From Ewingella americana (GTDB lineage Bacteria; Pseudomonadota; Gammaproteobacteria; Enterobacterales; Enterobacteriaceae): DNA of 64,000 nt. The stretch covers positions 62,001 through 126,000 of the forward strand of contig NZ_RCZD01000011.1 of NCBI RefSeq assembly GCF_006438725.1, read 5' to 3'. The translations under genes were made by a program, and so were the position numbers. The first letter of the stretch is position 1; the number at the start of each line of letters is the position of its first letter. Positions 47,891-57,658 of the stretch are shown here, piece after piece. The notes under the pieces were generated by a model. It saw only the letters and a list, made by a program, of their open reading frames with translations. It was not told where the DNA came from and did no database searches.

Positions 47891-48276
47891 ACCGTTATTT
47901 GCAGGAAGTGCTCGATGCGCATCAGTTAATCAGTCGCTGGCTGGGCGAGGCCAGTGCGCCGCAAGACGTATGCGAAACACTGCTGGCCCGCTTCAGCCCG
48001 GCCTTTTCCATGGTCGGGCTCAGTGGGAACCGGCTGGACAACGCCGGGCTCAGCGCATTTTTCCGTGCACAAGGCGGGGCAAAAGCCGGGCTTGAGATCG
48101 GCATTGAAAACATGCAACTGGTGGCCGAAAGCGCAACGGGCGCGGTAGTGACCTATCAGGAACGCCAGCAACTTCCCGGCCAGAATGCGACGCTGCGTTA
48201 TTCCACCGTAGTGTTTGAACTGGGAGAAACGGGTCAGGTGGTGTGGCGGCATCTGCATGAAACAGCAGCGGCATGA
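47887..48276 (+). CDS. NTF2/SnoaL-like small protein (DUF4440 type)
   Basis: A 129-residue protein translationally coupled to the MFS exporter (ATGA). The sequence (QEVLDAHQLISRWLGEASAPQDVCETLLARFSPAFSMVGLSG...) has the helix-then-curved-sheet order of the NTF2-like superfamily, which includes SnoaL cyclases and DUF4440 proteins. No catalytic residues can be named. Pairing with an exporter suggests it modifies or binds the exported compound. Confidence 0.72.
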   Translation: MNRYLQEVLDAHQLISRWLGEASAPQDVCETLLARFSPAFSMVGLSGNRLDNAGLSAFFRAQGGAKAGLEIGIENMQLVAESATGAVVTYQERQQLPGQNATLRYSTVVFELGETGQVVWRHLHETAAA

Positions 48277-48340
48277 TGAAACGCCGGTTGCGCAAATGAT
48301 AGAGATCACGTAACAAGTAACACAATTATGTAACATAACT

Positions 48341-48362
48341 AACAGTGATAACTGTCACTGTT
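48341..48362. promoter_or_regulatory. 8-bp inverted repeat AACAGTGA-N6-TCACTGTT
   Basis: Perfect dyad AACAGTGA/TCACTGTT, just before the long hairpin. It could be an operator or the upstream stem of a structured RNA. Confidence 0.45.
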
Positions 48363-48367
48363 TCTGT

Positions 48368-48437
48368 GCGAAAAAAAGCCTCTTATGGTGGTCCGAATGC
48401 TTCCGGCAGATGACCAGCAGGAGGCTTTTTTTTTCGC
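48368..48437. terminator. Long bidirectional terminator-like hairpin
   Basis: Outer stem GCGAAAAAAAGCCTC/GAGGCTTTTTTTTTCGC with a 38-base interior that can form a second stem (TGGTC/GACCA) and an apical CCG/CGG. A-run and T-run flanks allow termination in both directions. The size is unusual for a simple terminator, and an sRNA end is possible. Confidence 0.7.
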
Positions 48438-48965
48438 AACGGCAGATACGGAGGTGAAGCGGGGCGCGTTAACAGTGCAAAAGAGTATGGGCAGATGGCT
48501 GATAAACGGAAGTATTCTTCTTTGATATTAGTCATGCGCCATAATAGTTCAGTGCACTCCCCATAATAGGGCGCTGAGCTTTTTATTTAATTATTTTTCA
48601 TTATCCTTCCTTACGCTATTAATTTTAATAATTAATCCGGCGAAATATTCAATTCCCTGCTTTTATGTTTCTTTTCTTCCCCTCTGAACAATAAGTAAAA
48701 CTTATTCATTTTTGAATTAATGCAAAAGATAAAATTAATATCTTGTTGAATTTTATGGTTTTTATGGACTTATTTACAGGGGGTGCTACTGGTGAAATTT
48801 CAAACGCCCTGTTTTCTTTGAAGAAAATCCCATCGCGGAAAAAATAATCATCTTTTTGTTGACGGCGTTATTTTTAAAATGATAAACATTTCTCATTCGA
48901 TATTTAATTATACTTTATCCCTCAGATTTCAACGTCCGAAAAATAACATAAAAGAGGAATTCACC

Positions 48966-49598
48966 ATGTCGCTTGAAGATGCAGATATTCGTTTCGCCCC
49001 GCGTTGGGAACGCCCGTCAGTTGAATGGATTGAAGCGTTTAAACCCTTTCCGGTTGCCAACATCGGCGATGCCATGGAACGCCTTGGCATGTGTGACGCC
49101 GGGCTGGTGCCGCTGTTTCCGGGTATCCACTTTGTCGGTTTTGCATTGCCGGTATTGGTTCCCGCGGGTGATAACGCCGCAGTGATCCGGGCGCTGGAGG
49201 TGATTGAGCCGGGCGACGTGATGATGATTAACGGGCTGGGCCACATCGACCGCGCTCTGGTTGGCGAGCAACTGACCCAGCGCTTTCAGCATGCCGGGGC
49301 CAACGGCGCGGTGATCGACGGTGCCGTGCGTGACCGCCGCATTATCGAGTCAGTCAATTTCCCGACCTTCGCCCGTGGCACGAGTCCTGCAGGGCCTTAT
49401 AAAAACGGTCCGGGGGTGATCGGCGAGCCGGTCGCCATCGGCGGCGTGGTGTGTTGTGCGGGCGATATCGTGGTCGCCGACGACGATGGCATCGCCATTA
49501 TTCCCTTCTGGCGGGCAGAGGCGATTCTCGCCAGCGTAAAAGAGGTGGCAAGACGGGAAGCTGAAATGACCGCCGAAGTGACCCAAAAGTATCGCTGA
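48966..49598 (+). CDS. RraA-like aldolase/decarboxylase family protein
   Basis: A 210-residue protein of the RraA/HMG-aldolase fold, which includes 4-hydroxy-4-methyl-2-oxoglutarate (HMG) aldolase, 4-carboxy-4-hydroxy-2-oxoadipate aldolase and RNase E inhibitor RraA. Arg122-Asp123 in IDGAVRDRR aligns with the Arg-Asp pair (123/124) needed for aldolase activity in Pseudomonas HMG aldolase, so an enzyme is more likely than RraA. An AGAGGA site precedes the ATG at 48966. First gene of the catabolic cluster; it likely cleaves a 4-hydroxy-2-oxo acid to pyruvate, but the substrate is inferred. Confidence 0.82.
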   Translation: MSLEDADIRFAPRWERPSVEWIEAFKPFPVANIGDAMERLGMCDAGLVPLFPGIHFVGFALPVLVPAGDNAAVIRALEVIEPGDVMMINGLGHIDRALVGEQLTQRFQHAGANGAVIDGAVRDRRIIESVNFPTFARGTSPAGPYKNGPGVIGEPVAIGGVVCCAGDIVVADDDGIAIIPFWRAEAILASVKEVARREAEMTAEVTQKYR

Positions 49599-49666
49599 TC
49601 TGACGTAATTGCGGTCGGTCTCCCAGAGAAACCGGCCCGACATTCACATGATTGCAGGGCAGAACA

Positions 49667-51037
49667 ATGACTAAATCATCTATGGCATTAATGGACCAAG
49701 CAATGCCTGCAAAGGAGAGTGCATCACGTTCGGTTAACCGCCATTCGGCTGTCAAAAATAGCGCCGTTAAACGTGCGTCCTTTGCCGGGGGCGTCGGCTC
49801 ATTTGTCGAATGGTATGACTACGGTATTTACGGTTTGCTGGTCGGTACGCTGGCGCTGGTTTTCTCGGCCAATGATATCGGTGGCACCAACGCAGGTCTG
49901 ATGCTGACCTACGTGGGCTTTACGGTCAGCTTTGTGGTGCGGCCTTTCGGCGGCATTATCTGCGGCTATCTGGGTGACAAGATGGGGCGGCAGAAATTAC
50001 TGGCGGTGCTGTTGCTGATGATCTCGCTGGCGACGGCGGCCATTGGCCTGCTGCCCGGCTATAGCAGCATCGGCTGGGCGGCCCCGGCGTTATTGATTTT
50101 GCTGCGCCTGGTGCAGGGGTTCTCCGCCGGTGGCGAAGTCTCCGGTGCCGGTTCTTTTGTGGCGGAGTATGCCGAAGATCATCGCCGTGCCACGGTGATG
50201 TCGCCGCTGGTGATGGGGTCGTTTATCGCATTGCTGTTCGGCAGTCTGCTGATCAGCGGTCTGATTAACTATTACGGTATGGATGCCATGCGTAGCTGGG
50301 CCTGGCGTATTCCGTTCCTGCTGGCGATCCCGATGGCGATGATCGGTTTTTATATCCGTACCCGCATTGAAGACACGCCGCATTTTAAGCTGGTGAAAGA
50401 GAGCCAGCGCATTGTGCCCAATCCGCTGAAAGAGGTGCTCTCCTCTCCACGCCATCTGAAGGCCATCGGTCTGGCGATCACGCTGCCTGCGGTCAATGGC
50501 CCTGGCTACTACATCCTGTTCGTCTATATGCCGACTTATCTCAACAAAGTGATGCACTTCAGCCAGATGCAAAGCCTGTTGGTGACCGCCTGTGGTCTGC
50601 TGACCATCATCGGTGCTATTCCGATGATGGCCTGGCTGTCTGACCGTCTGGGTCGAAAACCGCTGCTGATCGCCTCCGCCATTGCGATGGGTGTGCTGGC
50701 CTGGCCCTGTTTCTGGCTGCTGACGCTGGGCATGATGCCACTGGCCTGTATGTCCGCGATGCTGCTGGCCTTTGCATTTGCCGGTCACGCCGGCGTGATT
50801 CAAAGCACGCTGGCGGAAATGTTCCCGACCACCGTGCGCTACAGCGCCTACAGCATCGGTTTTAACCTCTCTACCGTGGTATTTGGCGGCTCCGCGCCGC
50901 TGCTGATGACCTGGCTGATTGGCCTGACGGGTATCGCCAGCATCCCGAGCTATATGGTGATCCTCACCGCCTCGCTGACCTTAATCAGCGCCCTGTACCT
51001 GAAAGAAACGGCCGGACAGCCGCTGCGCGACAGCTGA
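49667..51037 (+). CDS. MFS metabolite:proton symporter (MHS family)
   Basis: A 456-residue transporter of the ShiA/KgtP/ProP branch with about twelve membrane segments. The motif SFAGGVGSFVEWYDYGIYGLLVGTLALVF-type start near residue 35, RPFGGIICGYLGDKMGRQK near 92 and GFSAGGEVSGAGSFVAEYA near 148 are standard. It probably imports the organic acid or cyclic amide used by the downstream enzymes. The ATG at 49667 was chosen over one at 49652; either is possible. Confidence 0.88.
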   Translation: MTKSSMALMDQAMPAKESASRSVNRHSAVKNSAVKRASFAGGVGSFVEWYDYGIYGLLVGTLALVFSANDIGGTNAGLMLTYVGFTVSFVVRPFGGIICGYLGDKMGRQKLLAVLLLMISLATAAIGLLPGYSSIGWAAPALLILLRLVQGFSAGGEVSGAGSFVAEYAEDHRRATVMSPLVMGSFIALLFGSLLISGLINYYGMDAMRSWAWRIPFLLAIPMAMIGFYIRTRIEDTPHFKLVKESQRIVPNPLKEVLSSPRHLKAIGLAITLPAVNGPGYYILFVYMPTYLNKVMHFSQMQSLLVTACGLLTIIGAIPMMAWLSDRLGRKPLLIASAIAMGVLAWPCFWLLTLGMMPLACMSAMLLAFAFAGHAGVIQSTLAEMFPTTVRYSAYSIGFNLSTVVFGGSAPLLMTWLIGLTGIASIPSYMVILTASLTLISALYLKETAGQPLRDS

Positions 51038-51103
51038 GGCGTCATGCACTCTGACATTCATCACATCTGTACTCCGTACCCTGACACGACTTCCGAGGTC
51101 ACT

Positions 51104-53191
51104 ATGAAACACGCTTCAACATGGCGGATGGGCTTTGATATCGGCGGCACCTTTACCGATCTGGTGCTGCTCGATGACGCCACAGGCCACGCCCTGCGCC
51201 ACAAAACCCTGACCACGCCGGACGATCCTTCCGAAGGTGCTTATACCGGCCTGACGCAACTGCTGGAGATCGCCGGTGTGGCGGCCAGTCAGGTGCATAC
51301 CATCACCCATGGCACCACGCTGGCTATCAACGCGCTGCTTGAGCGTCGCGGTGCTAAGACGGCGTTTGTGACCACCCAAGGTTTTCGCGACGTGCTGATC
51401 ATGGGGCGCGAATACCGTTATGACATCTATGACCTCAACGGCTCTCCTGCCACACCGCTGCTGCCGCGCTCACAGGCTTTCGAACTGAATGAACGCGTGA
51501 CGGCGCGCGGTGAGGTGGTCACTTCACTGGAAGAGGCGGAAGTTGTCGCGCTGGCCGCCGAACTGAAGGCCCAGGCTTATGAGGCGGTCGCCGTGCTGTT
51601 TATGCACGCCTATGCCTGGCCGGAGCATGAAAATCAGGTGGCGGCGATCTTTAAACGTGAACTGCCGGGCGTCTCTATTTCGGTTTCTCATCAGGTGTCG
51701 CGGGAAATTCGTGAATACGACCGCGGCGTGCTGACGGCGATGAATGCGTTTGTGCAGCCCAAAGCCCGGCGCTATATGTCGCGTCTGGAAAGCAAACTGC
51801 GCGAAGGCGGATTCACCTGCGACTGGCTGGTGATGGGCTCCAACGGTGGGCTGATGGCACCGCAGATTGCGGCTGATTTCCCGACAAGAATCATTGAGTC
51901 CGGCCCGGCGGGCGGCATTGTGGCGACGGCGGCTTTTGCCCGTAAGAACGGACATAAACAGGTACTGGCGTTCGATATGGGCGGCACGACGGCGAAAGCT
52001 TGCGTGGTGCGTGACGGTCAGCCTTCGATTACCACCAATTATGAAGTGGGCCGCGCCGACCGTCTGCTCAAAGGCAGCGGTCTGCCGGTCAAACTGCCGG
52101 TGGTGGACATGATTGAGATCGGCGCCGGTGGCGGCAGTATCGCGCGGGTTGACTCACTCGGCCTGCTGGAAATTGGCCCGGAAAGCGCCAGTGCGTTTCC
52201 CGGCCCGGCCTGCTACGGGCGCGGTGGCGAACTGCCGACCGTGACCGATGCCAATGTGGTGCTGGGGCTGTTGGATCCGCACGCGTTTCTGGGCGGGCGA
52301 ATGACGCTGGATGTGGCCGCCGCCCGCCGCGCCATCGAACGCGTGGCGACGCCGTTAGGGCTGAGTATTGAAGATGCCGCCTGGGGTATTCATGAGGTTG
52401 CCAACAACAAAATGGCCGAAGCGCTGCGCACCCACGCGGTGGAGAAGGGCGTCAGCCCGCAGCACATGACCATGCTGGCCTTCGGCGGCGCGGGGCCAAG
52501 CCACGCCTGGTCGCTGGCGAAGCTGCTCGGCGTGAAGCGGGTGTACTTCCCGGACGGGGCTGGAGTCTATTCCGCGTTTGGCCTGCTGACCGCACCGCCG
52601 AGCGCAGATTTCGTGCGCAGCGACCGCTGCCGTTTACAGGAGGGCATGGACCTGCCCGCCATTCATGCGTTGCTGGCCGAAGGTTTTGATGAAGCCTTCA
52701 CCACGCTGGCTGCCGCCAACGTTGACCCAAAAACTGCCTTTACCCAACAGCTGGCCGACGTGCGCTATGTCGGTCAGGGCTCGGAACTTACCGTCACGCT
52801 GCCGGATGCTTTCCTTAACAATGGCGATGCAGCCGCGCTGATCGTCGCATTTGAAACCGCGCATTTCGCCCGCTTTGGCCGCACTTTACCGGGCGTCGGC
52901 GTGGAAGTGGTGAACTGGCGCGGGCGCGTACAGACCACGCCGCCGACCTTGGCGACGCAGGACCAGAACGACCGCCCGGATGAAGGCGAAAGCGAGAAAA
53001 CGCTGTCGGTATATCTCGGCCGCGATGCGGGCAGCCAGCCGTGCCGTGTGGTACCGCGCAGCCTGCTCAACGTCGGCGTAGCGGTGAGTGGCCCGGCGCT
53101 GTTGCAGGAAAAAGAGTGCGCGATTTACGTCGGCCCCGGTGCCAGCGCGCAACTCGACGCCCAGGGTAATATTCTGATGGAGATCCACTGA
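51104..53191 (+). CDS. Hydantoinase/5-oxoprolinase family subunit A (HyuA-like)
   Basis: A 695-residue ATP-binding subunit of a ring-opening amidohydrolase. The N-terminal hydantoinase domain has MGFDIGGTFTDLVLLD near residue 10 and the second phosphate motif LAFDMGGTTAKACVV near 287; GAGGGSIARVD follows near 345. Such enzymes hydrolyse 5-oxoproline, hydantoins, caprolactam or ketones with ATP. A GAGGT site precedes the ATG at 51104, and a longer frame from 51044 is not supported. It overlaps the B-subunit gene by one base. Confidence 0.9.
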   Translation: MKHASTWRMGFDIGGTFTDLVLLDDATGHALRHKTLTTPDDPSEGAYTGLTQLLEIAGVAASQVHTITHGTTLAINALLERRGAKTAFVTTQGFRDVLIMGREYRYDIYDLNGSPATPLLPRSQAFELNERVTARGEVVTSLEEAEVVALAAELKAQAYEAVAVLFMHAYAWPEHENQVAAIFKRELPGVSISVSHQVSREIREYDRGVLTAMNAFVQPKARRYMSRLESKLREGGFTCDWLVMGSNGGLMAPQIAADFPTRIIESGPAGGIVATAAFARKNGHKQVLAFDMGGTTAKACVVRDGQPSITTNYEVGRADRLLKGSGLPVKLPVVDMIEIGAGGGSIARVDSLGLLEIGPESASAFPGPACYGRGGELPTVTDANVVLGLLDPHAFLGGRMTLDVAAARRAIERVATPLGLSIEDAAWGIHEVANNKMAEALRTHAVEKGVSPQHMTMLAFGGAGPSHAWSLAKLLGVKRVYFPDGAGVYSAFGLLTAPPSADFVRSDRCRLQEGMDLPAIHALLAEGFDEAFTTLAAANVDPKTAFTQQLADVRYVGQGSELTVTLPDAFLNNGDAAALIVAFETAHFARFGRTLPGVGVEVVNWRGRVQTTPPTLATQDQNDRPDEGESEKTLSVYLGRDAGSQPCRVVPRSLLNVGVAVSGPALLQEKECAIYVGPGASAQLDAQGNILMEIH

Positions 53192-54852
53192 TGACTGATA
53201 CTCAAGCAAACCTCGACTTCCTCAACGATCCGGTCAGCCTGCGCATCACCTGGGACCGGCTGGTGAGCATCTCCGAAGAGGCCGCCGCCACGCTGGTGAA
53301 CATGGCGTTTTCCAGCATCATCCGCGAAGTGGGCGACTACTCCTGCCTGCTGATGGACGCGCAGGGCAACTCACTGGCGCAGCCGAAAACCAGTATTCCG
53401 GTGTTTATCGGCACGCTACCGGCGACGGTGCGTCATATGCTGGCAAAATTCCCGGCGGACACCCTGAAACCCGGCGACAGTCTGGTCACGAATAATCCGT
53501 GGCTGGGCACCGGCCATCTGAATGACGTCACCGTGGTCACGCCGATTTTCCGCCACGGCGTGCTGGTGGCCTTTGCCGGGTCAGCTGCGCATATGTCGGA
53601 TATCGGCGGCACGCTGAATATGGGCTCCTCCCGCGACGTGTTCGAAGAGGGCTTTATGATCCCGCCGAGCAAACTGGTGATCGGCGGCGAGGTTAATCAG
53701 CAACTGGTGGATTTACTGCTGGCTAACGTGCGATCGCCGGATCAGGTTCAGGGCGATCTGCACGCCATGCTGGCGGCTAATCAGGTCGGGGCCAACGGCC
53801 TGCTGGGGTTGATGGAGGATTTACAGCTGCACCGGGTGGAGCCGCTGGCGGAGAAAATCCATTCGCTGACCGAGAACGCGATGCGCAAAGCCATCACCGA
53901 CGTGCCGGACGGCCGCTATGAGGCCTCTGTCGATATTGGCGATTACGAAGGTGAAATCCATCTGCAGGTGGCGGTGATTGTCAGCGGCAGTGATATCACC
54001 ATCGACTACACCGGGTCTTCCGCGCAGTCGCTGTTTGGTACCAACTGCCCGATGTCGTTTACCTATGCCTACAGCGTCTATCCGCTCAAATGCCTGCTGG
54101 AACCCTGGCTGCCTAATAACGAGGGCTGCTTCAAGCCGATCACCGTCACGGCCCCGGTGGGTTGTATTGCTAACGCACAGCCGCCTTGCGCTGTGGAGAT
54201 GCGTAACCGTGTCGGGCACATGGCCCATGCGGCGATCTTCTCCGCACTGGCGCAGGTGATGCCGGAACGCGTGATGGGCCACTCCGGCAGTGCGCCGGTG
54301 ACCTGTGACGTTTTCTCGGGGCAACTGGACGACGGCCAGCGCTTTGTTGAAAGCCTGTGCGTCAACGGTGGCACCGGTGCCCGCCCGCAGGCGGACGGTT
54401 TTATCACCGGCTTCCCTGGGAATATGTCCTCAACCCCTATCGAACTTATCGAAGCGGCCACGCCATTACTGTTCATGCAAAAAGCCATCGTGCCGGATTC
54501 CGGCGGTGCTGGCCGTTACCGTGGTGGGCTGGCGCAGCGCATGGTGATCCGCCATCTGGGCAAGTTCCCGCTGTCACACAGCATGTTCTATTCGCGGCAA
54601 AATCACCCGGCGCTGGGCGTGCTCGGCGGCGGGGCGGGGACACCCAACGTGATTGCCATTAACGGAGACGTGCTGGAGAAACCGGTCGGCCGCCATGACG
54701 TGTTTCCGGGGGATGAAATCACCATTCAGATGCCCGGCGGCGGCGGGAAATATCCGGCCGCTGAGCGCGATCGCGCGGCGATTTTACAGGATTTACGCGA
54801 AGGCTATATCACTGCCGCTGGGGCAGAACGTGATTACGGATTCCGGGGTTAA
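53191..54852 (+). CDS. Hydantoinase/5-oxoprolinase family subunit B (HyuB-like)
   Basis: A 553-residue partner of the upstream subunit, carrying the hydrolytic domain. It begins DPVSLRITWDRLVSISEEAAATLVNMAFSSIIREVGDYSCLL, and has HLNDVTVV, AAHMSDIGG, MPGGGGKYPA near the C-terminus, as in HyuB and caprolactamase beta chains. Its start overlaps the HyuA stop (TGATG), so the two are made together. The substrate ring cannot be read from the sequence. Confidence 0.9.
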   Translation: MTDTQANLDFLNDPVSLRITWDRLVSISEEAAATLVNMAFSSIIREVGDYSCLLMDAQGNSLAQPKTSIPVFIGTLPATVRHMLAKFPADTLKPGDSLVTNNPWLGTGHLNDVTVVTPIFRHGVLVAFAGSAAHMSDIGGTLNMGSSRDVFEEGFMIPPSKLVIGGEVNQQLVDLLLANVRSPDQVQGDLHAMLAANQVGANGLLGLMEDLQLHRVEPLAEKIHSLTENAMRKAITDVPDGRYEASVDIGDYEGEIHLQVAVIVSGSDITIDYTGSSAQSLFGTNCPMSFTYAYSVYPLKCLLEPWLPNNEGCFKPITVTAPVGCIANAQPPCAVEMRNRVGHMAHAAIFSALAQVMPERVMGHSGSAPVTCDVFSGQLDDGQRFVESLCVNGGTGARPQADGFITGFPGNMSSTPIELIEAATPLLFMQKAIVPDSGGAGRYRGGLAQRMVIRHLGKFPLSHSMFYSRQNHPALGVLGGGAGTPNVIAINGDVLEKPVGRHDVFPGDEITIQMPGGGGKYPAAERDRAAILQDLREGYITAAGAERDYGFRG

Positions 54853-54854
54853 CC

Positions 54855-55661
54855 ATGAATGATTTAAACGGCAAAGTGGCGATTATTACCGGCGCAGGCA
54901 CCGGCATCGGGCGCAGCTCAGCAGAGTTACTGGCTGCGCAGGGTACGCGTGTGGTGCTGGTCGGGCGACGCCAGGCGGTGCTGGATGACGTGGTCAACGC
55001 CATCCGTACCAAAGGCGGTCAGGCCTGGGCTTTCGCTGCCCACATCGAGCAAAAATCCCAGGTGGCCGAACTGGTGCGCTGGACCCTCGCTGAGCTGGGC
55101 GGCGTGGATATTCTGGTCAACAACGCGGGCAGCGCCAGCAAGGTGCTGAATGCGCGCTGGATAGAAGAGGAGGAGTGGCAGCAGGTGCAGGACGTCAACC
55201 TGAAAGCCGTATTTCTGCTGACGCAGGCGGTACTGCCGGACATGCTGGCGCGCGGCGGCGGCACCATTATCACGGTGTCATCACTGGCCGCATTGCGCCC
55301 GAACCTGCTCGGCGGTGCCGCTTACGGCGCAGCCAAAGCCGGGGTGCGCAACTTTATGACTTATCTGCACAACACCTTCCGCAATCAGGGGATCCGTGCC
55401 ACGTCGATCCTGCCGGGGGAGGTCAATACGCCGATCATGGATAACCGCGCCAATCCGCCGCTGCGCAGCGTGCGTGAAGCCATGGTTCAGCCGCAGGACG
55501 TCGCCGATGCCGTATTGCTGTGTGCCGCACTGCCGGGCCGCACGGTGATTGAGGAGCTGATCATCGCCCCGACGTTTTTACGCGATATCTCGGGCGACCT
55601 GGATGTCAGCCGCTGGAAAGGTGCCCCGCCAGAGTGCCGTAACGAACGAAATAATCCCTGA
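54855..55661 (+). CDS. Short-chain dehydrogenase/reductase
   Basis: A 268-residue NAD(P)-dependent oxidoreductase. It has the cofactor motif TGAGTGIG at 12-19, NNAG near residue 91, the active-site Ser in VSSLAAL near 140 and the Tyr-Lys pair in YGAAKAG near 157-161. It lies two bases after the hyuB stop. It likely oxidises or reduces a hydroxy group in the same pathway; which one is unknown. Confidence 0.9.
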   Translation: MNDLNGKVAIITGAGTGIGRSSAELLAAQGTRVVLVGRRQAVLDDVVNAIRTKGGQAWAFAAHIEQKSQVAELVRWTLAELGGVDILVNNAGSASKVLNARWIEEEEWQQVQDVNLKAVFLLTQAVLPDMLARGGGTIITVSSLAALRPNLLGGAAYGAAKAGVRNFMTYLHNTFRNQGIRATSILPGEVNTPIMDNRANPPLRSVREAMVQPQDVADAVLLCAALPGRTVIEELIIAPTFLRDISGDLDVSRWKGAPPECRNERNNP

Positions 55662-55698
55662 ATCTTGCCCTCAATCATCCTGCTAAAAGGTGAATAAC

Positions 55699-56853
55699 AT
55701 GAGTTCTGCATTAGGTTTTAAAGCCGCTGAAGCGGTATTACGGGTGGAACGCAGTTCGCTGCGCGTACAACAACCGGCCTCTTCTGGCGATATGGTGTCG
55801 CTGGCGATGGGTGAACCGGATTTCGACACGCCGCCGCGTATTGTGCAGGCCGCCGCCGACGCGCTGCAAAAGGGGTTTACCCACTATGCGCCGCTGCTCG
55901 GCGACAAGTTATTGTGTCAGGCGCTGGCCGAACAGGTGGCGGAGCAGTCCGGGTATCCGGTGGCGGCTGGTGAAGTGCTGGTGACCCATGGCGGGACCGG
56001 CGGGCTGGCGGCGGCTATTTTATCTATCGTCAATCCGGGCGACCGGGTGGTGATCCCGGATCCGACCTATTCGCTCTACGCGGATCTGGTCAATATGGCC
56101 GGGGGGATTTGTGTTCCGATGCCGTGCCGCAGTGACCTGCACTGGGATCTCGACCGGTTGGAGAAGGTGATGGACGGCGCGAAGCTGTTTGTATTCTGCA
56201 ACCCCGGTAACCCGACCGGCATCGTGCATACACGGCAGGAAGTTGAAGCGCTGGGTCGCATCGTTAAAGCCAGCAACACGCGGGTGATCGCCGATGAGGC
56301 TTACAGTGATCTGGTGTTCACCGGCCAGCCGTTCACCTCGGTCTTACAGGTTGAGGCGTTTCGCGGGCGCACGCTCTATTGCCAGACATTCTCGAAAAGT
56401 TATGCCATGACCGGCTGGCGTGTCGGCTATCTGGCCGGACCGGCGGAGATGATCGCCGCCGCCGCACGGGTGCATAACACGCTTAACGGTTCGGTCAACA
56501 CTGCGGTGCAGCGGGCGGCGTTGGTGGCGCTGAAAGAGTGCGGGCCGGATGTGCGCCGCATGTTTGAGGTCTACAAAGAGCGCCGTCAGCTGATGATGGA
56601 CGGGCTGATGAATATTCGCGGTCTGACACTGAATCAACCCGAAGGCGCATTCTACTGTTTCCCTTCATATGATCTGCCGATCCCGGCCATCGATATGGTG
56701 GGAATATTGCGTGAACAGGGCATTGCGGTGCGCCCAGGCAGTGAATTTGGGGCGGCGGGCGAACGCCATTTACGCCTTTCCTACGCGGCGAGCAAAGAGG
56801 CCATTGTCGAAGGCGTTGCCAGATTACAGCGGGGTCTGGCGAGACTTTATTAA
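55699..56853 (+). CDS. Class I/II pyridoxal-phosphate aminotransferase
   Basis: A 384-residue fold-type I aminotransferase. The PLP lysine is K233 in FSKSYAMTGWRVGYL; also present are NPGNPTG near residue 164, DEAYSDL near 195 and the C-terminal Arg in HLRLSYA. It is probably an amino-acid aminotransferase using 2-oxoglutarate. The ATG at 55699 fits the AAAGGTG site; a GTG at 55690 adds three residues. It lies 37 bases after the SDR gene, same strand. Confidence 0.9.
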   Translation: MSSALGFKAAEAVLRVERSSLRVQQPASSGDMVSLAMGEPDFDTPPRIVQAAADALQKGFTHYAPLLGDKLLCQALAEQVAEQSGYPVAAGEVLVTHGGTGGLAAAILSIVNPGDRVVIPDPTYSLYADLVNMAGGICVPMPCRSDLHWDLDRLEKVMDGAKLFVFCNPGNPTGIVHTRQEVEALGRIVKASNTRVIADEAYSDLVFTGQPFTSVLQVEAFRGRTLYCQTFSKSYAMTGWRVGYLAGPAEMIAAAARVHNTLNGSVNTAVQRAALVALKECGPDVRRMFEVYKERRQLMMDGLMNIRGLTLNQPEGAFYCFPSYDLPIPAIDMVGILREQGIAVRPGSEFGAAGERHLRLSYAASKEAIVEGVARLQRGLARLY

Positions 56854-56954
56854 TGTTTACGGGCAATATTAACCATCAGGCAGCGATCACCGCCAGGGAC
56901 AGAGTTCACATCAAAACATCGGTCGGCAGGCAAGGCTAACCACGGAGACAGGCA

Positions 56955-57560
56955 ATGCGCAGTGATACCGAAAGAAATCGCAGGAATTTAATTCAGGCAG
57001 CAGCCCGGTTATTTGAAAAGGCAGATGGCCCGATCAGCATGACCGAGATTGCCGCTGAGGCCGAAGTTTCGGTAGCGACGGCGTATCGTCAGTTCTCCTC
57101 GGTTGAGGAAGTGCTGAACACTTACCGCCGGGATGTCGGGGTGCTGCTGCTGGAGTTCAGCCAGCAGCAGACCAGCAGCGGATTACAGCGGCTGGAAAAT
57201 GTCAGCCGCTACTGGATAAAACTGGTGCGTGAACGCGGTGCCGCCATGGTGCCGATGCGTAACCGCCGCGGTTATCTGGAGCGTTTATGGGAAGGCGCAG
57301 ATTACCTGCTGGTGCAGGCCGATGCGGTACGCCCTCCGCTGCGCGAAGCGATGGAAGAGATGGGGTTGCCGGACATCGGCGACAAGGCGGTTTTCCTGTG
57401 GAATATTCTGTTTGACCCGCGTGAAATTTTCGATCTGGTGGATACCGTGGGGCTCAGCGAAAAAGAGGTCGGCACCCAGCTGATGTCGGTGCTGGTGGGC
57501 GGCCTGAATGGCTGGGCCACGGCCAACCATTACTCTATCGAGGCCCTGAAGGCCCGCTAA
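56955..57560 (+). CDS. TetR-family transcriptional regulator
   Basis: A 201-residue regulator with helix-turn-helix [32 protein letters not shown] at about 28-59 and a ligand-binding helical domain after it. It sits inside the catabolic cluster, between the aminotransferase and glutamate dehydrogenase genes, and probably controls the cluster. A GGAGAC site precedes the ATG. Confidence 0.88.
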   Translation: MRSDTERNRRNLIQAAARLFEKADGPISMTEIAAEAEVSVATAYRQFSSVEEVLNTYRRDVGVLLLEFSQQQTSSGLQRLENVSRYWIKLVRERGAAMVPMRNRRGYLERLWEGADYLLVQADAVRPPLREAMEEMGLPDIGDKAVFLWNILFDPREIFDLVDTVGLSEKEVGTQLMSVLVGGLNGWATANHYSIEALKAR

Positions 57561-57658
57561 ATTTTGTAGATAAATTCAACTCCAACGCCGCACAAGCGCC
57601 TCACGGCGAGGCGTTGTCACAGCCAAAATTCATCCATTCAGTCTCAGAGAGGCGAGTT

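Larger units (their letters stand above)
48277..48965. other. 689-base intergenic region with structured element
   Basis: Holds an inverted repeat at 48341-48362, a long A/T-flanked hairpin at 48368-48437, and then about 500 bases of AT-rich sequence without a gene. The last part must contain the promoter of the catabolic operon that begins at 48966. I see no clear promoter boxes. Confidence 0.5.
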
